Source of the DNA: Absidia repens
Taxonomy: Eukaryota; Mucoromycota; Mucoromycetes; Mucorales; Cunninghamellaceae
Length of the DNA: 64,000 bases
Direction of reading: 5' to 3'
NCBI GenBank assembly: GCA_002105175.1
Contig: MCGE01000004.1
Location: 1,302,001-1,366,000 of the forward strand
Each line of letters opens with the position of its first letter. Position 1 is the first letter of the stretch. This document shows positions 11,923 to 24,053 of this stretch, in pieces. The position numbers and the translations under genes were made by a program. The notes beneath the pieces were generated by a model that was given only the letters and a program-made list of their open reading frames with translations, did no database searches and was not told the DNA's origin.

Positions 11923-14900
11923 ATGAAATCAGCAAATGTGTTACGAAAGAAAACGGTTGGGATGGATGCACTACGTAGAAAGGACAAGGATCGCCAAGGC
12001 GGGAAAAATGGCAGCAGCAGTAACAGTACTAGCAGCAATAGTGGAAGCAGTATATACAGTACCAATCATCGGCAAAATACAGCAACCTCAGCAACAACTT
12101 CTGTCTTCTCCAAACCGTCATCTTCTCCGGCTCCAACTGGGACCCGTGCCACTTCATCATCAAAACCCTCCAATTCTGCTCGCACCAGCACCAACATGCC
12201 AATGGCTTCTGGTCCTATTACCATCGATTTGCACCGGTTTGCTAGTGATAACCTCCAACCTCAGGAAGGTATGTATAAAAAAACAACCTATTTTCTGTGG
12301 GGAGTATTTTTTTTTTTTTTTATTGGGTACTTAATATCCTTTTCTTGTTTATTATTAATATGGGTAGTTGTCAAACAGCTTCTAGGAAATGCTAGTGAAG
12401 AAGATATACGTGGATTTCACAAGTCTTTGGTGGAAGCAAAACAAACGGTTGGAGGGGATTTACAACGCAATGTATACCGCAATTATACGGAATTCGTGTC
12501 TATATCCAAGGAAATTGCCAATTTGGATGGTGATGTTATGCACTTAAAGATGTATCTGAACGATGTCCGTGGTATTTGGCAAGGATTTTTGGCGACAGCT
12601 GACCAGGTGGATGGAAATGATACAACTGGTAATAAAAATAAAAAGTATGTATGTTTTTCTATACTGGTTGTAACTCTTTTTTTTTGTTATTTGGGGGGGG
12701 GGTACCTAATAGAAGATTCTGAAATCATTCTTCCAACAAGGAAACCAAGCGATTTAATGTCCACCGATATGCAAAGTGTCTACCGATCTCAGCTTACAAC
12801 TTTATGGGAAAATGTCGAAGAATCTCAGGTAAAAAAAAAAAAGGCTCATGTTGTTGGGGGTCTATGTGCCAATATAGTATCAACACTCATCTCAACTATC
12901 TTTTTCTTTTTTTTTTTTTTTTGTCATCACAGAAACTGGTCAAATATACGCCTGGAAGACATATCATTCGCGAATTTGCCAACTTCATTGAATTGGACTC
13001 AAAAACTGGGCAAACCAGACAACATGTGCACATATTTTTACTGAACGATTGCCTATTGGTTGCAGCAAGGAAAAACAGATCCATGTCGACAAAATATAAA
13101 TTAGTGGCGATGCACTGTTGGAATATCCTGGATATACGAATGATGGAAAGAACTCAATCAGATGGTAATACACGAACAAAAAATAGAAAGAACAATATCA
13201 AACCAAATACTGATTTTTTATTATTACGATGGGCGTTTTTTGATACATGGATTAGCTGATGGAGTCAGCATACATATTGGAAATAAAGCAATCGCATTCC
13301 GATCCGAACGACCTGAAGAAAATGTGGCCTTACTTCATTCTTTTACACGACTTTTGGATGACAATGAAATAAATATGATGGAACAAACTCCTACAGGTAA
13401 TTGATTAGAAGCATCACTCAGTAAAGCTATACAGTCTGACGCCTTCATGTATTTATTTTATTCAATTCGACGATTGTAGCTCACTTTCGGGTAAGACCAA
13501 CCCTACGAAAAGATGAGAAAAGAAGTGTTTGTCAACTTATAGTATCTTATATTAGGATGCAGCCAAGCCCTTTAATGATCTCAAATCTGGTCAAACAAAA
13601 GATATTCGCATAAATGATGAAGACCGTTTATGGCTTGAACAACTATCGGATGAGCTTGAAGTAATGATCGCTCTGCGTCAATTTGAAGAAGCTGTGGCAT
13701 GTATTGGAAAAGGTAAAAAAAAAAAATACACACACACTGATTTATGCAATTACATGTGTGGGGGGGGGTTGAAAAAGGGACTAACAATTTCTTATTTTTT
13801 CCTTTTTGAACTATAATTGATATGTATGTGCCATCGTCGATATTAGCACGCGGTATTTTGTCAGTATACTCTGGAAACCCCCCTCCTTTGATACGTGATG
13901 CTATGGATGTGGTGGCGAAATACAGTGATTCGCTTGGTGCAACTATATGTAGTGACCTTGGTAATCCCTTATTGACAAAACTCCAGTTTCAGCGGTTTGT
14001 GGACTGGCTATTACGCCTCGACAAGGGTGAAAAGGTAATAAAAAAAAAACCACAACTAAAAACATGGCTATAATGGAGTGTGTTATATATATGGTGTCTT
14101 AACTCCTTTTCGTTTCGCTTTTAAATTCTCATTTTAGGCACGAGAAGTTTTTCTTGCGACACGTTCCTTGATTATCAAAAAACGAATCAGGTAAGGCTAT
14201 GGGTGAAAAGACCGGAGAAGGGGTAGGGGAGGAGATTAAGTCATTAGGGGTTATATATATATATATATATATATCAATGGCTTGCATTTACATTTCTTTT
14301 TTAGGCAATTGATTTTTGAAGGCGACACTACGACTTATATCAATGAGTTAGCATTGGTGGTCTACACACTTATCAGAAATACCTGCGAATGGTACCGTGA
14401 TTCGTTTAAACAGAATGCAATGTCTTCCGGTAAACAAAACAACCATGATGAATTTATTCAACTGTCGTCTAACATATCTTTCCATCTTTCTCTTTGTCTC
14501 TAGGTTTTGTAACATGGGTGCGGGAACAAACTGAAATTTACGCCGAAATATACAAACGCCAAGTGTTCTACCAACATCAACTTAGTTGCCAAGTGATAGC
14601 TGATTGCTTCAAATCCACTCTTGATCAATGTTCTATGGTATGAAACATGTGGTTTTTGGGAAAATGGTATGTGTAGGATCTACATTGATCTTTCTCACTC
14701 CTTTATTTTTTAATTGTAGCTCCGCAAAGTTGGCCTTGACCTCAAATTCTTACTAGAGGACCTGTTTTTGGAAAATACGAAAGAAACGGTGTTTGCTTAT
14801 GAAAAAAAAGTCGGTGTTAAGATCGACAAGTTTGTACACAATGACAACTTCACCACTGTCTCTAGTCAAAATCTGGGTCCGGACGTCAGGGTGACATCAA

Positions 14901-15222
14901 GTGTGGTTAGCTTTTACAACCTATTGGTCAAATTTGTTAATGATATATGCCTTATAGCGAAACTTCAGGTAAATCCAAAAATAGGAGGGGAGGGAGAGGA
15001 GAAAGAGAGAAAGGGAAAGGAGAGGAAAAATTATCAAACGATGTAAACTAATTATCGTTTTTTATTTGGTTTTAACAGTTGTACAACACGGTAATCGAAA
15101 GCGTCTCTCGATTGACAGAGCATTATCTTCGGTCAATGTTGACTGAAAGTCAGAAAAGGGACCTTAGTAGGGACCAGGTAAGAATAAATCGAGATTTTTG
15201 CATTGATGTATTAAACTGTCTT

Positions 15223-15268
<46 letters not shown>

Positions 15269-15553
15269 TTTCCAGAGATCTGCAGCGTTGATGAATGTAT
15301 CGTTTGTATTGGACAATGTTATACCCAGGGTTTCATCACAATTCAATGTAAGTAAACATCACTTCTTTTCGTCATACATAAAAATGCAAATGTTTGACCC
15401 TTTTTATATTTTGACAGTACCACTTTGATCGCCCTATCCCTGAATTGGATTCTTTGCGTGCCAGACTCCGAGGTGAGTTAATGTAATTGGAATGTCAGGT
15501 TTTCCATACTCAATTTTCTTTTATTTATAATAGAACTGACTTATCGAAACTAG
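11923..15553 (+). CDS. EXO84: Exocyst complex subunit EXO84
   Basis: Exo84 is one of eight exocyst subunits that tether secretory vesicles to the plasma membrane at growth sites. Sixteen exons (11923-12268, 12368-12628, 12713-12828, 12933-13164, 13256-13396, 13480-13490, 13556-13712, 13847-14034, 14138-14190, 14305-14429, 14504-14637, 14720-14968, 15079-15177, 15276-15347, 15418-15472, 15534-15553) join to 752 aa. The parts in order are a Ser-rich N-terminus, a Vps51/Exo84-type coiled coil (YRNYTEFVSISKEIANLDGD), a PH domain (HVHIFLLNDCLLVAARK, then GVSIHIGNKAIAFRSE), and a long helical C-terminal domain (WLEQLSDELEVMIALRQFEE). One exon is only 11 nt. Introns carry extreme poly-T tracts, for example about 15226-15265. 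Length and domain order fit fungal Exo84 well. Confidence 0.95.
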
Positions 15554-16096
15554 AAACACCGCCTACACAACTCCAATTTGTCAAATGAAATGCTCTCCAC
15601 ATGTGAAAAAAAAAGCTCTGCCTATTTGGAACTGGTACGCTTTTTTGACACTTCCCTTCTTTCTTCCCTTTTATATATATTATATTTATAAAGGACCCCT
15701 TTTATATTTAACTCTCTTATTCTCTCCTTTTATTGATATTATCATCCTACTATTCAATTATTCAGCCCTTTCTCTCTCTCACACACACCCTCTCTCCACC
15801 ATACCTCCTTATCCACCTTTCATTCATTGATTTTTATTCTTATTATTTTCTGCTTCCGGGTCAATTTGTTCATAAAAGCATTTTGACACACATTTCTTTA
15901 CTCGTTTTTATCAATTTATCAATCTCCCTTTTTATTGACATTTTTATTTGGAATTTCTTCACTTCTTCCCTCTTGCTCTCTTTCTCTTTCTTCATCCCCA
16001 TTGACATTTATAGTACTCTATCTCATCCCTATCTTTTTATACACTCGCACACTCGCACACACACACATTTATATATATATATATATATATTATATA
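15554..16096. other. Pyrimidine-rich spacer and leader
   Basis: 540 bp that are strongly C/T-biased on the plus strand, ending in an AT dinucleotide run (about 16067-16096) right before the next start codon. Long open frames here are low-complexity artefacts. The CT-rich block probably is the promoter and 5' leader of the hydrolase gene; CT-rich leaders are common in fungi. Confidence 0.5.
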
Positions 16097-18102
16097 ATGA
16101 ACTTGATCCATCAACGGTGTCTTTATTTGGTCTTCTTTCCATTCTGTCTCCTACTACTACTTCTGATATTCCTACCATATGATGCAAACGCTTCATCATC
16201 CGTATCATCATCATCGTCATCGTCATCAATATCCCACTTCAACACAACTCCTTTCATCCACTTGACTAACCAACATCATCGCTATTATCATGCGCTCTAC
16301 GACTCTTTCTGTGACACTGATCACCTGTTATGGTCAGTATTGAATCACGTGTGTAGATTTTGGATTGCAATGGAATGCCTCTTCTATCTTTACTTTGTCA
16401 TCTCACATAATCGACTCCAAACAATGAAAAAACCAACGCAGCCTTTGACTCGTAATCAACGCACCCAACTTTACTGGAAATGCATGGCTGCTATTGAAGA
16501 TATGGAATCATGGGGTGTGGGTTGGTTTTATTATGCCCATGATATGTCTCATCCTACATTTGATCAAATTCATCGTGAAAATGTCGCTCTTTGGTAAAAT
16601 AAAAAATGATTGATGATCAGAAAAAAAAGGGGGGCAGAAGGGGGGGGGAGGAGGAGGGAGAAAAAAAAAAAAAAGGACAGCATTGTTGTATTATACTCTG
16701 ACGGAATCATTTTTCAGAACCATGACATGATACGTATTATACTCACTATTTTATTATACGTTATGATAGGTTCTCTTGGGCATTTTGGCACGATCATATG
16801 TCTTATGTACTAGCAAACGAAGAATGGGCAAAGGAATTAGATTGGATGATTAAAACGGCAGAGGACAAATACAAGGTCACCTTCCCAGCTGGATACAATC
16901 ACGATCTTCAATGCATTCGACTGAATCTGGACCCTGTACAGGCAATTCATCGTCCCCTCTTCTTTTATCTTGGTCTTTATTTCGTCACAACAGTCTTCAA
17001 CTCCATGGTGCTTAAATGGTGGTGGCAGTTTAAAGTGTATGGTGATCACGGAACTACTTGGGGTGGAGCACTATACAAATTACATCAAAGCCTTCTTTGG
17101 CTCGGGGCGCTCATGATTGGACATCATAAAGAACACTCAGCGGCAACAACAACAACTGGATCTTCGAAAGTCGTCACTTCAGAAATAGCAGCAGACGATA
17201 CGGATTCTGTGCCTTGTCGTACTCAACGTATTGTATATTGGTATCGTACAGCCTCTACTTCACATTCTCATCAACAACAAACCAATGCAAATACAAAAAC
17301 ACCTATAGTATTCATTCATGGAATTGGTGCCGGTCTTCTCTCTTACGTCGAATTTCTTTACCATATGCTCAAATTGAACCGTCCTATGATGTTGGTGGAA
17401 CTGCCTTATGTATCAATGCGCATGGTGGATGATGTACCTGATGCACATATTGTGGTGGAAGATATCAAGAATATGCTACATGCCCACGGTTATGAACATG
17501 CTGTCTTTGTATCTCACTCTCTTGGCACAGGTGTCACTAGCTGGTTGATGACCAATGCGCCCTCTGTGGTGGCCGGAACTATATTGATTGATCCTATCTG
17601 TTTTTTGCTTCATTACCCTCAGGTGTGCTTCAATTTTATCCACCGACTTCCGAAGCGTCTCTTCGAGGTAAGTGTAATAGTACCTTCTCTCTTTCTATGA
17701 TTGTTTAATTCATTTTGTCTATGGCTTTTATTATTATTGGTGTTATAGTATATCATGTATTATGGTGCATCAAGGGAACTCTATATCAGCCATTATATCT
17801 CACGCCATTTCCAATGGTTTCAGTGTATCTACTTTGCAGACACAAACATGAAGGACTCACAACAGCCAAATCAGCAATCACCACTAAACAATGCAACAGT
17901 GTTTTTATCGGAAGCGGATGGTATTGTCGGTAGTCCAATGGTGTCCAAGTACCTAGCGGCGTGTGGTGTGGATTATCGCATGATGCCTGGCCTCGAACAT
18001 GCTGGGTTTTTATTCAACTGGACTTGGAGAAAACAAATATTAGATCAAATCGACTGTGTTGCTCGAAATGTGGATGATGAAGGTGTGGACTTCCGGTCAT
18101 GA
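16097..18102 (+). CDS. Membrane-anchored alpha/beta hydrolase
   Basis: Three exons (16097-16593, 16770-17667, 17749-18102) give 582 aa. The N-terminus has a hydrophobic signal-anchor (LYLVFFPFCLLLLLLIFLPY), and further hydrophobic stretches follow near residues 90-110 and 280-330 (roughly). The alpha/beta hydrolase fold lies in the second half: oxyanion HGIGAG, nucleophile elbow SHSLGTG (Ser in place of the first Gly of GxSxG), a likely acid in SEADGIV and a likely catalytic His in LEHAGF. These four occur in the right order and spacing for an active enzyme. The substrate is unknown; a lipid or ester in an endomembrane is a reasonable guess. Similar large fungal AB-hydrolases with a membrane N-terminus are mostly uncharacterised. 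Intron 1 (16594-16769) is purine-rich. Confidence 0.85.
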
Positions 18103-18701
18103 TCCATCGTTATTTGTGCTTTTGGTTAGTACCTTGGTCTGTCCGTGCTAACCGTCATCTAGTGTAGTATCTTTTTTTTTTTTTTTTTATCTATTCATCA
18201 CATATGCTTCATCCTTTTACAATCTAGATTTTTTTGCGTCTTTCCTAATTCAAAAATATTATTACCCTTTTCATCATTTTACCCCCACCCCCACACAAAC
18301 GTATACATACACAACGCACACTCACACTCGCACTATCTCTCTCTTTATATATATATATATATATATATATTCTAATAAAAACGCTTTTTTTTTTTTTTTA
18401 CAAAATAATTAATGGGTCATATGTTGATAAAGATTAGTGTTGTGTTTATTTTATTTGTTTTTATTGTTTGGTAGATAAAAGTATAGAGTAGAATGATAGT
18501 ATAAGGTAATCAATGAAGGAATAATCAATAATGTAATCAATAATGGAGTGATACATACAACAAAGGCGATCAAAATGATATATAAAAAAGAAAAGGGAAT
18601 AGGCCAAAAAGCTAAGACTAAGACTAAGACTAAGGTTCAGAGTATGATTAAGTATAATGATGGTGATGAATAACAGTTGGATATGATCAGGAAGAGCAAC
18701 A
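18103..18701. other. Convergent 3' region
   Basis: Spacer between the stops of the hydrolase (+) and the EF-hand gene (-). It contains poly-T runs, an AT dinucleotide run at about 18347-18371, and a plus-strand AATAAA near 18375 that may end the hydrolase transcript. No gene is seen. Confidence 0.5.
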
Positions 18702-19877
18702 TTAATAGCCATTGTTGTTCTTGGAAGAAGTAGAGACGGTATTGCCAGCAGAAATCGGGGAAGGGCCGTTTGATTCCTTGTTGTTTTTGATTGTTGTTGA
18801 CTTTAATCCAGGAAGTGTGGCATTTGTTCGGGTGTTGTTGTTGCTACTGCTGACTGATTTGCTGATATAATTGTTGTTGTTGTTGTTACTTGAATCATCC
18901 ATATGACTTAATTCCATTGTGGATATGGCTGCATCCAAACTTGTCATACTAGTAGGCCGACTAAGGTGATGGGGAGAGCGAGGCGCCATTGGTGGGCTAC
19001 CGTTGGTGTTGCTTCTCGAACTAATATTTGTTGTTGGTGAGCCAGGTGTTGTAGGGCTATGATTAGGCACATTTTGGTGACCGTATTCCAGGAGTTCTGC
19101 TTGAGACACTCGAATTGAAAGTCGTGAGGATGAATGAATTGGTGATGTGTTTGATGATGAAGGTATAAGTCCATTGTATGAAGATCGGTTGTTGTTGTGA
19201 GGAAGGTGTGACATAGATTTACCAGATCGATACGAGCTAACAGATTCTGGCCTCGAAGAGACACGACCAGGGTGTTGTGAAATGTGATGTTCTGCCAAAA
19301 ATTGTTCCAAAAAATCGACAATCAGTGGCTCTTTCATGACGGATAACTTGTATTCTTCAAATGACTAAAAAATAAAAATAAACCATGTCACCATAATATT
19401 TACGCGGTTGTATTAAAGAAGGGTAGGGAAATTTCGACTTACTAATCGGCCATCACCGTCCACATCCAAATCATCAAACATTCGATCAACCATAGATTTG
19501 ATTTCATTCGTTTGATCATCGTCTGTAGCTGCTTGTGACTAGAATAATCGTAATAATAAAAAATGCATGAAAAACGGAGGTTTTGGGTTAGAAATGGCAG
19601 TTTCATCATCATTATCACCAGGAGGTCATTCACTGTAATGTGCGCCTTGATTATTACCAATTGAATCATGACGCGTTCCAAGTTAGGTCTCGTGAGATAG
19701 CCATCATGCTTCACATCATAGAGCTTGAAGGACACTAAAATACAAAAGCAATAAATCAGTAAACCACCCTCGAACTCCTTTCCTTGGCACCTCCAAGCGT
19801 TTTCTTTACTTGCATTCTAATTTTTCATCTGATGTTCCCTTCATAAATATACTGAGTCCATCCACAAATTTGCTATA

Positions 19878-19915
<38 letters not shown>

Positions 19916-20442
19916 CAGGTGAGTCTATTTTTGATCGATGGACCACATGATCATTATATGGTTCAAGAGGTAAAGCACTTACTCAAAATCGATACTTTTC
20001 GTATCATCTTCATCAAATGCAGCATATAATCGTTTTAAAAAAATATCATCGTGAGAAGAGACACTGGGGACGCACTTCTTGACCGTCTACACAAAAAAAA
20101 AGAGAAAAAAAGAGAGAGTAAATACCAAAGCTATTGTCGCAGCACTCTTGTCATTTTATCCATCAACTTTTTTTTTCCCTTCCGATACGGACATGTTCTT
20201 CACAACCAGCATTTTTACCTCTTTGAAGACGTCTTCCGTGATACCGTTATGATTGACGTTGCTTGTTGAGGACGTTTGTAAGTTTTGTCGAAGATGGTTT
20301 ATTTCTTTCCTTGAGACTACCATAAAAGAAAAAAAAAAAAAAAAAAGGGCGTTAAATAAGAATATGGGTATTCCTACTATAAACGTTTACAGTGCGTTTT
20401 TTGTGATAGTAGACGATTTTCTTTGCTTTTCGTTTGGCCCAT
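18702..20442 (-). CDS. N-myristoylated EF-hand calcium sensor with long Ser/Asn tail
   Basis: Seven exons (20442-20391, 20316-20219, 20086-19983, 19872-19814, 19734-19658, 19538-19443, 19364-18702) close to 382 aa. The N-terminus MGQTKSKENR fits an N-myristoylation signal (Gly2, with Ser6), so membrane attachment is likely. The next about 180 residues form a four-EF-hand core of the calcineurin-B/NCS superfamily. Loops seen are DEDDTKSIDFDK (about 75-86), DVKHDGYLTRPN (degenerate), and the canonical DLDVDGDGRLSFEEY. The phrase FSRKEINHLRQNF-like (here FSRKEINHLRQN) is typical of calcineurin B relatives. The last about 200 residues are Ser/Asn/Pro-rich and unlike calcineurin B, so this is probably not the phosphatase regulatory subunit itself. 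One intron (19813-19735) starts with GC. It shares a 199-bp divergent promoter with the R3H gene. Confidence 0.85.
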
Positions 20443-20641
20443 AGTTAGAGGTTGTTGGTGTTGGTTTAGTTGAAAAGGTAAAGGAGAAAAAGGAAAAAAA
20501 AAAAATCGGTTTGGGCTTCTCAAGGTAAAAAAAAAAAAAAAAAAATCGGTGATCGAATTATAATTTTTAATGATTATTGGTCAAAGTGTTTCTTTTCGTC
20601 CAATACTGTTTTGTTTATCTTTTTTCTGCAAGTGATTATTC
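20443..20641. promoter_or_regulatory. Divergent promoter, EF-hand gene / R3H gene
   Basis: Only 199 bp separate the two start codons. The stretch contains several A-runs and an ATTGGTCAAAG-like CCAAT motif at about 20575 (complement CCAAT). Shared regulation of both genes is possible but not shown. Confidence 0.45.
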
Positions 20642-21649
20642 ATGACGGCGGCCACTGGAACTAGAGTATTCTTTGTAGAATCCACTGCTCACTGGGAAGC
20701 TCTTCAGCGTGAAAGGGCTCAATTCCACCATTCATCTACACCGAGCCTATCTTCTGAACGATCATTTACCCCATCGTCAAGGAAACAACAACATGCTACC
20801 AAGTCCACCTCGAAAGGGGATGCCTTGGCCAGTCGCTTCACACTTGCTGCAGGAAAACCTGGTAGTCGACGAAGGAAAAGATGGGACAATAGTATGTACA
20901 GAAAAAGAGATCTATTCAATGACAGTATACCAACTTTTTTTTCTTTTACCCTGTTAGATCACCTCAAGGACAATCCTGCGGCGATCCTTTTTCCAGAAGA
21001 TCTAAAACCACCAGGTCATCAGCATTCAACTTCACGCATTCTGCATTTTCAAGGTCAACTGGAAGATGGAGTAGAGGATGATACGATTGCGATTGATGAC
21101 ATTGGAGATACTGACATAGAAAACAACTACAACGACCTCAGCGTCACTGATTTACCCTCGCTGACCCGACAAATGCGATATGGCTTGAAACGGCAGCACA
21201 TACCGGAAGGGTGGGTGTCATATTATGAGCAACAACTTTTGGAATTTTTATCACAGATGCGTCTTCAATGTCAGCAACAAACAAAACAGCATACCAGTGA
21301 ACAAAACGACAACACTTTGATTTGGGAAATAGAGGACAGTTACCTCCGTAAGTAACAATAAGACGGGGAAACTAGTAATTGTATAAGAACTTTGAACTCA
21401 TTCAGTTGTGTGTGTTTGATATTATAGGATGGCTCGTACATGCAATTTGTCGCTATCACAACGTCAACTCTTATAGTAAGTAAAATGTTACTAGAATGGT
21501 ATTAGATAGGCAGGACATGCTCTCAATCTTCTTTATGTCTGTTAGGTGAAACCACTTCAGATGGCCGCCGGATCACTTTTGCAAAATTTATAGACGACCA
21601 ACAATTAGAACAACCCCATATGTCATTCCTTGAATATATCAATAAATAA
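20642..21649 (+). CDS. R3H-domain protein with R3H-associated N-terminal region
   Basis: Four exons (20642-20891, 20958-21347, 21428-21475, 21546-21649) give 263 aa. The N-terminal part holds GSRRRKRWDNN, the hallmark of the R3H-associated N-terminal domain found in fungi and animals. The C-terminal part has RWLVHAICRYHNVNSYS followed by GRRITF, which fits an R3H single-strand nucleic-acid-binding module (Arg-x3-His). I infer an RNA or ssDNA-binding role; the partner is unknown. The acidic, Gln-rich linker between them is low complexity. It is transcribed away from the EF-hand gene. Confidence 0.8.
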
Positions 21650-22499
21650 ATTTGCTTCTTACATTTACTTATCATCTATCTTCATGCCCTTTTTTTATCA
21701 TTATTATTATTTTTTTACTCTTCTGCTAAAACCTTCATTGTATGCTTTTGTCCTCCAATTTGTTATTTTCGACTTCAATATTTGACTTGTCCTAGCTTAT
21801 ATCACTACTGATTTTCCCCCTTTATTACGGTTGCTATACATTCCATGTTTATTATTTGCGCATTATGATACATATCTTTGGCAGAATACACTACACGGAG
21901 ACGGTGTTTATTGGGCATGGTGATTCCTCGATGATTAGTTGATGGTTGATACTGATTGGCTGATGCAATTGTTGTGTCTAATGAGGCACTACTACTTTTC
22001 GTCTTGATTTGCTCAAGTTACCATTATGCTAGTTTGTCTGGCAAGTATTAGGCGATATGGTTGATCTGAATTAATTGTAGGCTTAATTTAGATTATCAAA
22101 ATGTTATAGAAATTAGAATAGTGTGTATAGGAAATAATATAGCACTTTTGTTTCGATGATGTATTTCTTTTTATATTATATTTTATGTTTGAAATAAAAT
22201 ATCATTACATTTATGAATTAAATGCGTGGAAGATATGATTGACAGTGCGGGAAGGATTGGGGACAGATTGCCGAGGATTAGGGGCTGTGAATTTGTTTTT
22301 TATTCCAGGCATCGATATTACAGACATGCTACGGTAGGGACCCACAGTAACAATATCAGCGGGGAAAACAAAATTGAATCACTATTCTGATGCTACTAAC
22401 TATGTTTTAGCTGGAAAAATAGCGGCCTTCTAGGATGTTTATGACGTGAAGAACTTTAGGGGATATCACCAGCAGCTGCCGGTCAGGTAGAACAACAGA
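21650..22499. other. Spacer 3' of the R3H gene
   Basis: 850 bp of AT-rich DNA. A plus-strand AATAAA-type word near 22192-22200 may be a polyadenylation site of some transcript. I recognise no gene. Confidence 0.4.
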
Positions 22500-23000
22500 A
22501 AATATTTTAAATCCCGCCCACGTGAATTTTTTTATTTTTTATTTTTTATTTTTATTTTTTGTGTCGTTTTTCTTTTATTTTCTTTTTCTGCTTCATTATT
22601 GTAACATTTCAAAGTTATAGTAATCTTAGATTAGTGTTACTATTATTTAAAAAGGGTTTCAGCTCAGGGATTACAAGATGCATGGGGAAACCTTTTCATT
22701 TTGAATTCAGGATTTAGAATCATCATAATCATCATTAGTTGGCTTTTCGGAGCTTCCATTAGCCTAGTTTAGCATTCTTTTGTCATTGTTTGCATCTGAA
22801 TAAATTGTTTCTCTTTTTATATGCCTCTATGAAAAATGTCTACTTTATCTCTTGTCTTGTACAATAGTTACCTTTTTTACCATACCCCTTTTGATTTGTG
22901 TTGACCAATCCTCAGATCCCCAGTATTCTCTCTCATGCTTCCTCCAATAGATCCTGTGTAGTGTACCTTTGATGTGTGTTACTGGAGTGTGTTTGCTTGA
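22500..23000 (+). repeat. Dispersed SINE-like element, copy C
   Basis: Head TTTTAAATCCCGCCCACGTG at about 22506-22525, core at about 22655-22740 (GGATTACAAGATGCATGGGG, then AAACC), first AATAAA near 22799. A second block then matches the other copies (CTCTTGTCTTGTACAATAG). Confidence 0.85.
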
Positions 23001-23722
23001 AGGGTATTTTCTTAGGTAGTTTTACTGTTTGCACTGTGTTTTGCCGATATTTAGGCCAGTCCACTACTGACGGTATTGAGCAAACTTGGAATTTCTGTGT
23101 GTGTTTTTTTTTGTAAACGCGAGGCGCATTATTTGCCCGGCACTATACTAAAAATCGTTATTGCGAGGACTAAATATGTGCACAAAAAGCGGTCTAGCGT
23201 TTCATTATCTTTCATTTAAAAAGACTCAAAAGTCAATCAGATCAGTGGTTAGAATGAATGATCAATTTCTCTCAGTTTCAAAAAATTGGTAAAAACCGAA
23301 GTTAATACAGCTTGCACTCAGTTGCAAATTCCAGCTCGCTGAACTTTGAAAGAAATGCTCCTGTAGGCTTACGCTATAATTTATAATAATAACTCAAAGT
23401 ACAATATCCCACCTATATAAAGGGGAATCCGTCCAAATTTGAATCCAATCTCACCCCACACTCAAAATGGATGATGCGTTTATTTGAACTACGATATTTC
23501 ACAGCTGACAATCAATGTGTGTTCTATTCCAGGTATGGTCAATGTGGCTCCCCACTGTAATTAGGTAATTACTTTCTACTATAATTATTTATATTATCTT
23601 AGGTAGAAGAAAGTGTACTGTAACGACGGCGAAATGGGGACAATGGGCCTCTTTGAAAAATGGTGTTTTTGAACCACGATTTATTTACCACATAGTGCAT
23701 GAAACAAAAATGTAAAAACGCC

Positions 23723-23880
23723 ATGACAGCTGCCCCGCTAACACCATCGATCTTAAACAAGCCACGACAGCGGCTGAAATGGCACGAAACTGAACTGACT
23801 TTCGTATTTGTAGTTTCATGGCGGCAAATAAAAAGTTGAAAATGAACAATGGTATTTTCTGGGTCCGTGGCGAATAACCG
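23723..23880 (+). pseudogene. GLC8: Probable relic of protein phosphatase inhibitor-2 (GLC8/IPP2)
   Basis: A short open frame from ATG 23723 to TGA 23839 reads PLTPSILNKPRQRLKWHETE near its start. This resembles the SILKN...QRLKWDE hallmark with which inhibitor-2 proteins contact PP1. A second frame starting near 23819 (AANKKLKMNNG) may continue it after a frameshift; the rest of the protein is missing. The minus-strand ORF over the same bases (23599-23946) has no family features and is probably a shadow. The match is short, so the identity is tentative. Confidence 0.35.
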
Positions 23881-24053
23881 TTTAACATGGAAGATCATTT
23901 TATGCGAAGAAATGCATTGACCCAAAAATGGTTGAAGTCGTCTCATTGGCCAGCCGAGCCTTTTTATTGAGTCTGGAATTGAAATTTAGAAACTATTTCA
24001 CTTTGCGATTATAGATTTTTTCACCTCTTTGATTATCCTCTACTCAGTCATTC

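Noticed and set aside
15733..16182. Plus-strand ORFs rich in Ser/Leu/Phe/Tyr before the hydrolase
   Set aside because: CT-rich leader and AT microsatellite; the real start at 16097 lies in another frame.
18702..20442. Calcineurin regulatory subunit B (CNB1) as the name for the EF-hand gene
   Set aside because: The core resembles it, but the degenerate third loop and the 200-residue Ser/Asn tail do not fit CNB1.
23599..23946. Minus-strand 115-codon ATG-started ORF
   Set aside because: No recognisable features, and the plus strand of the same bases carries the inhibitor-2-like words.
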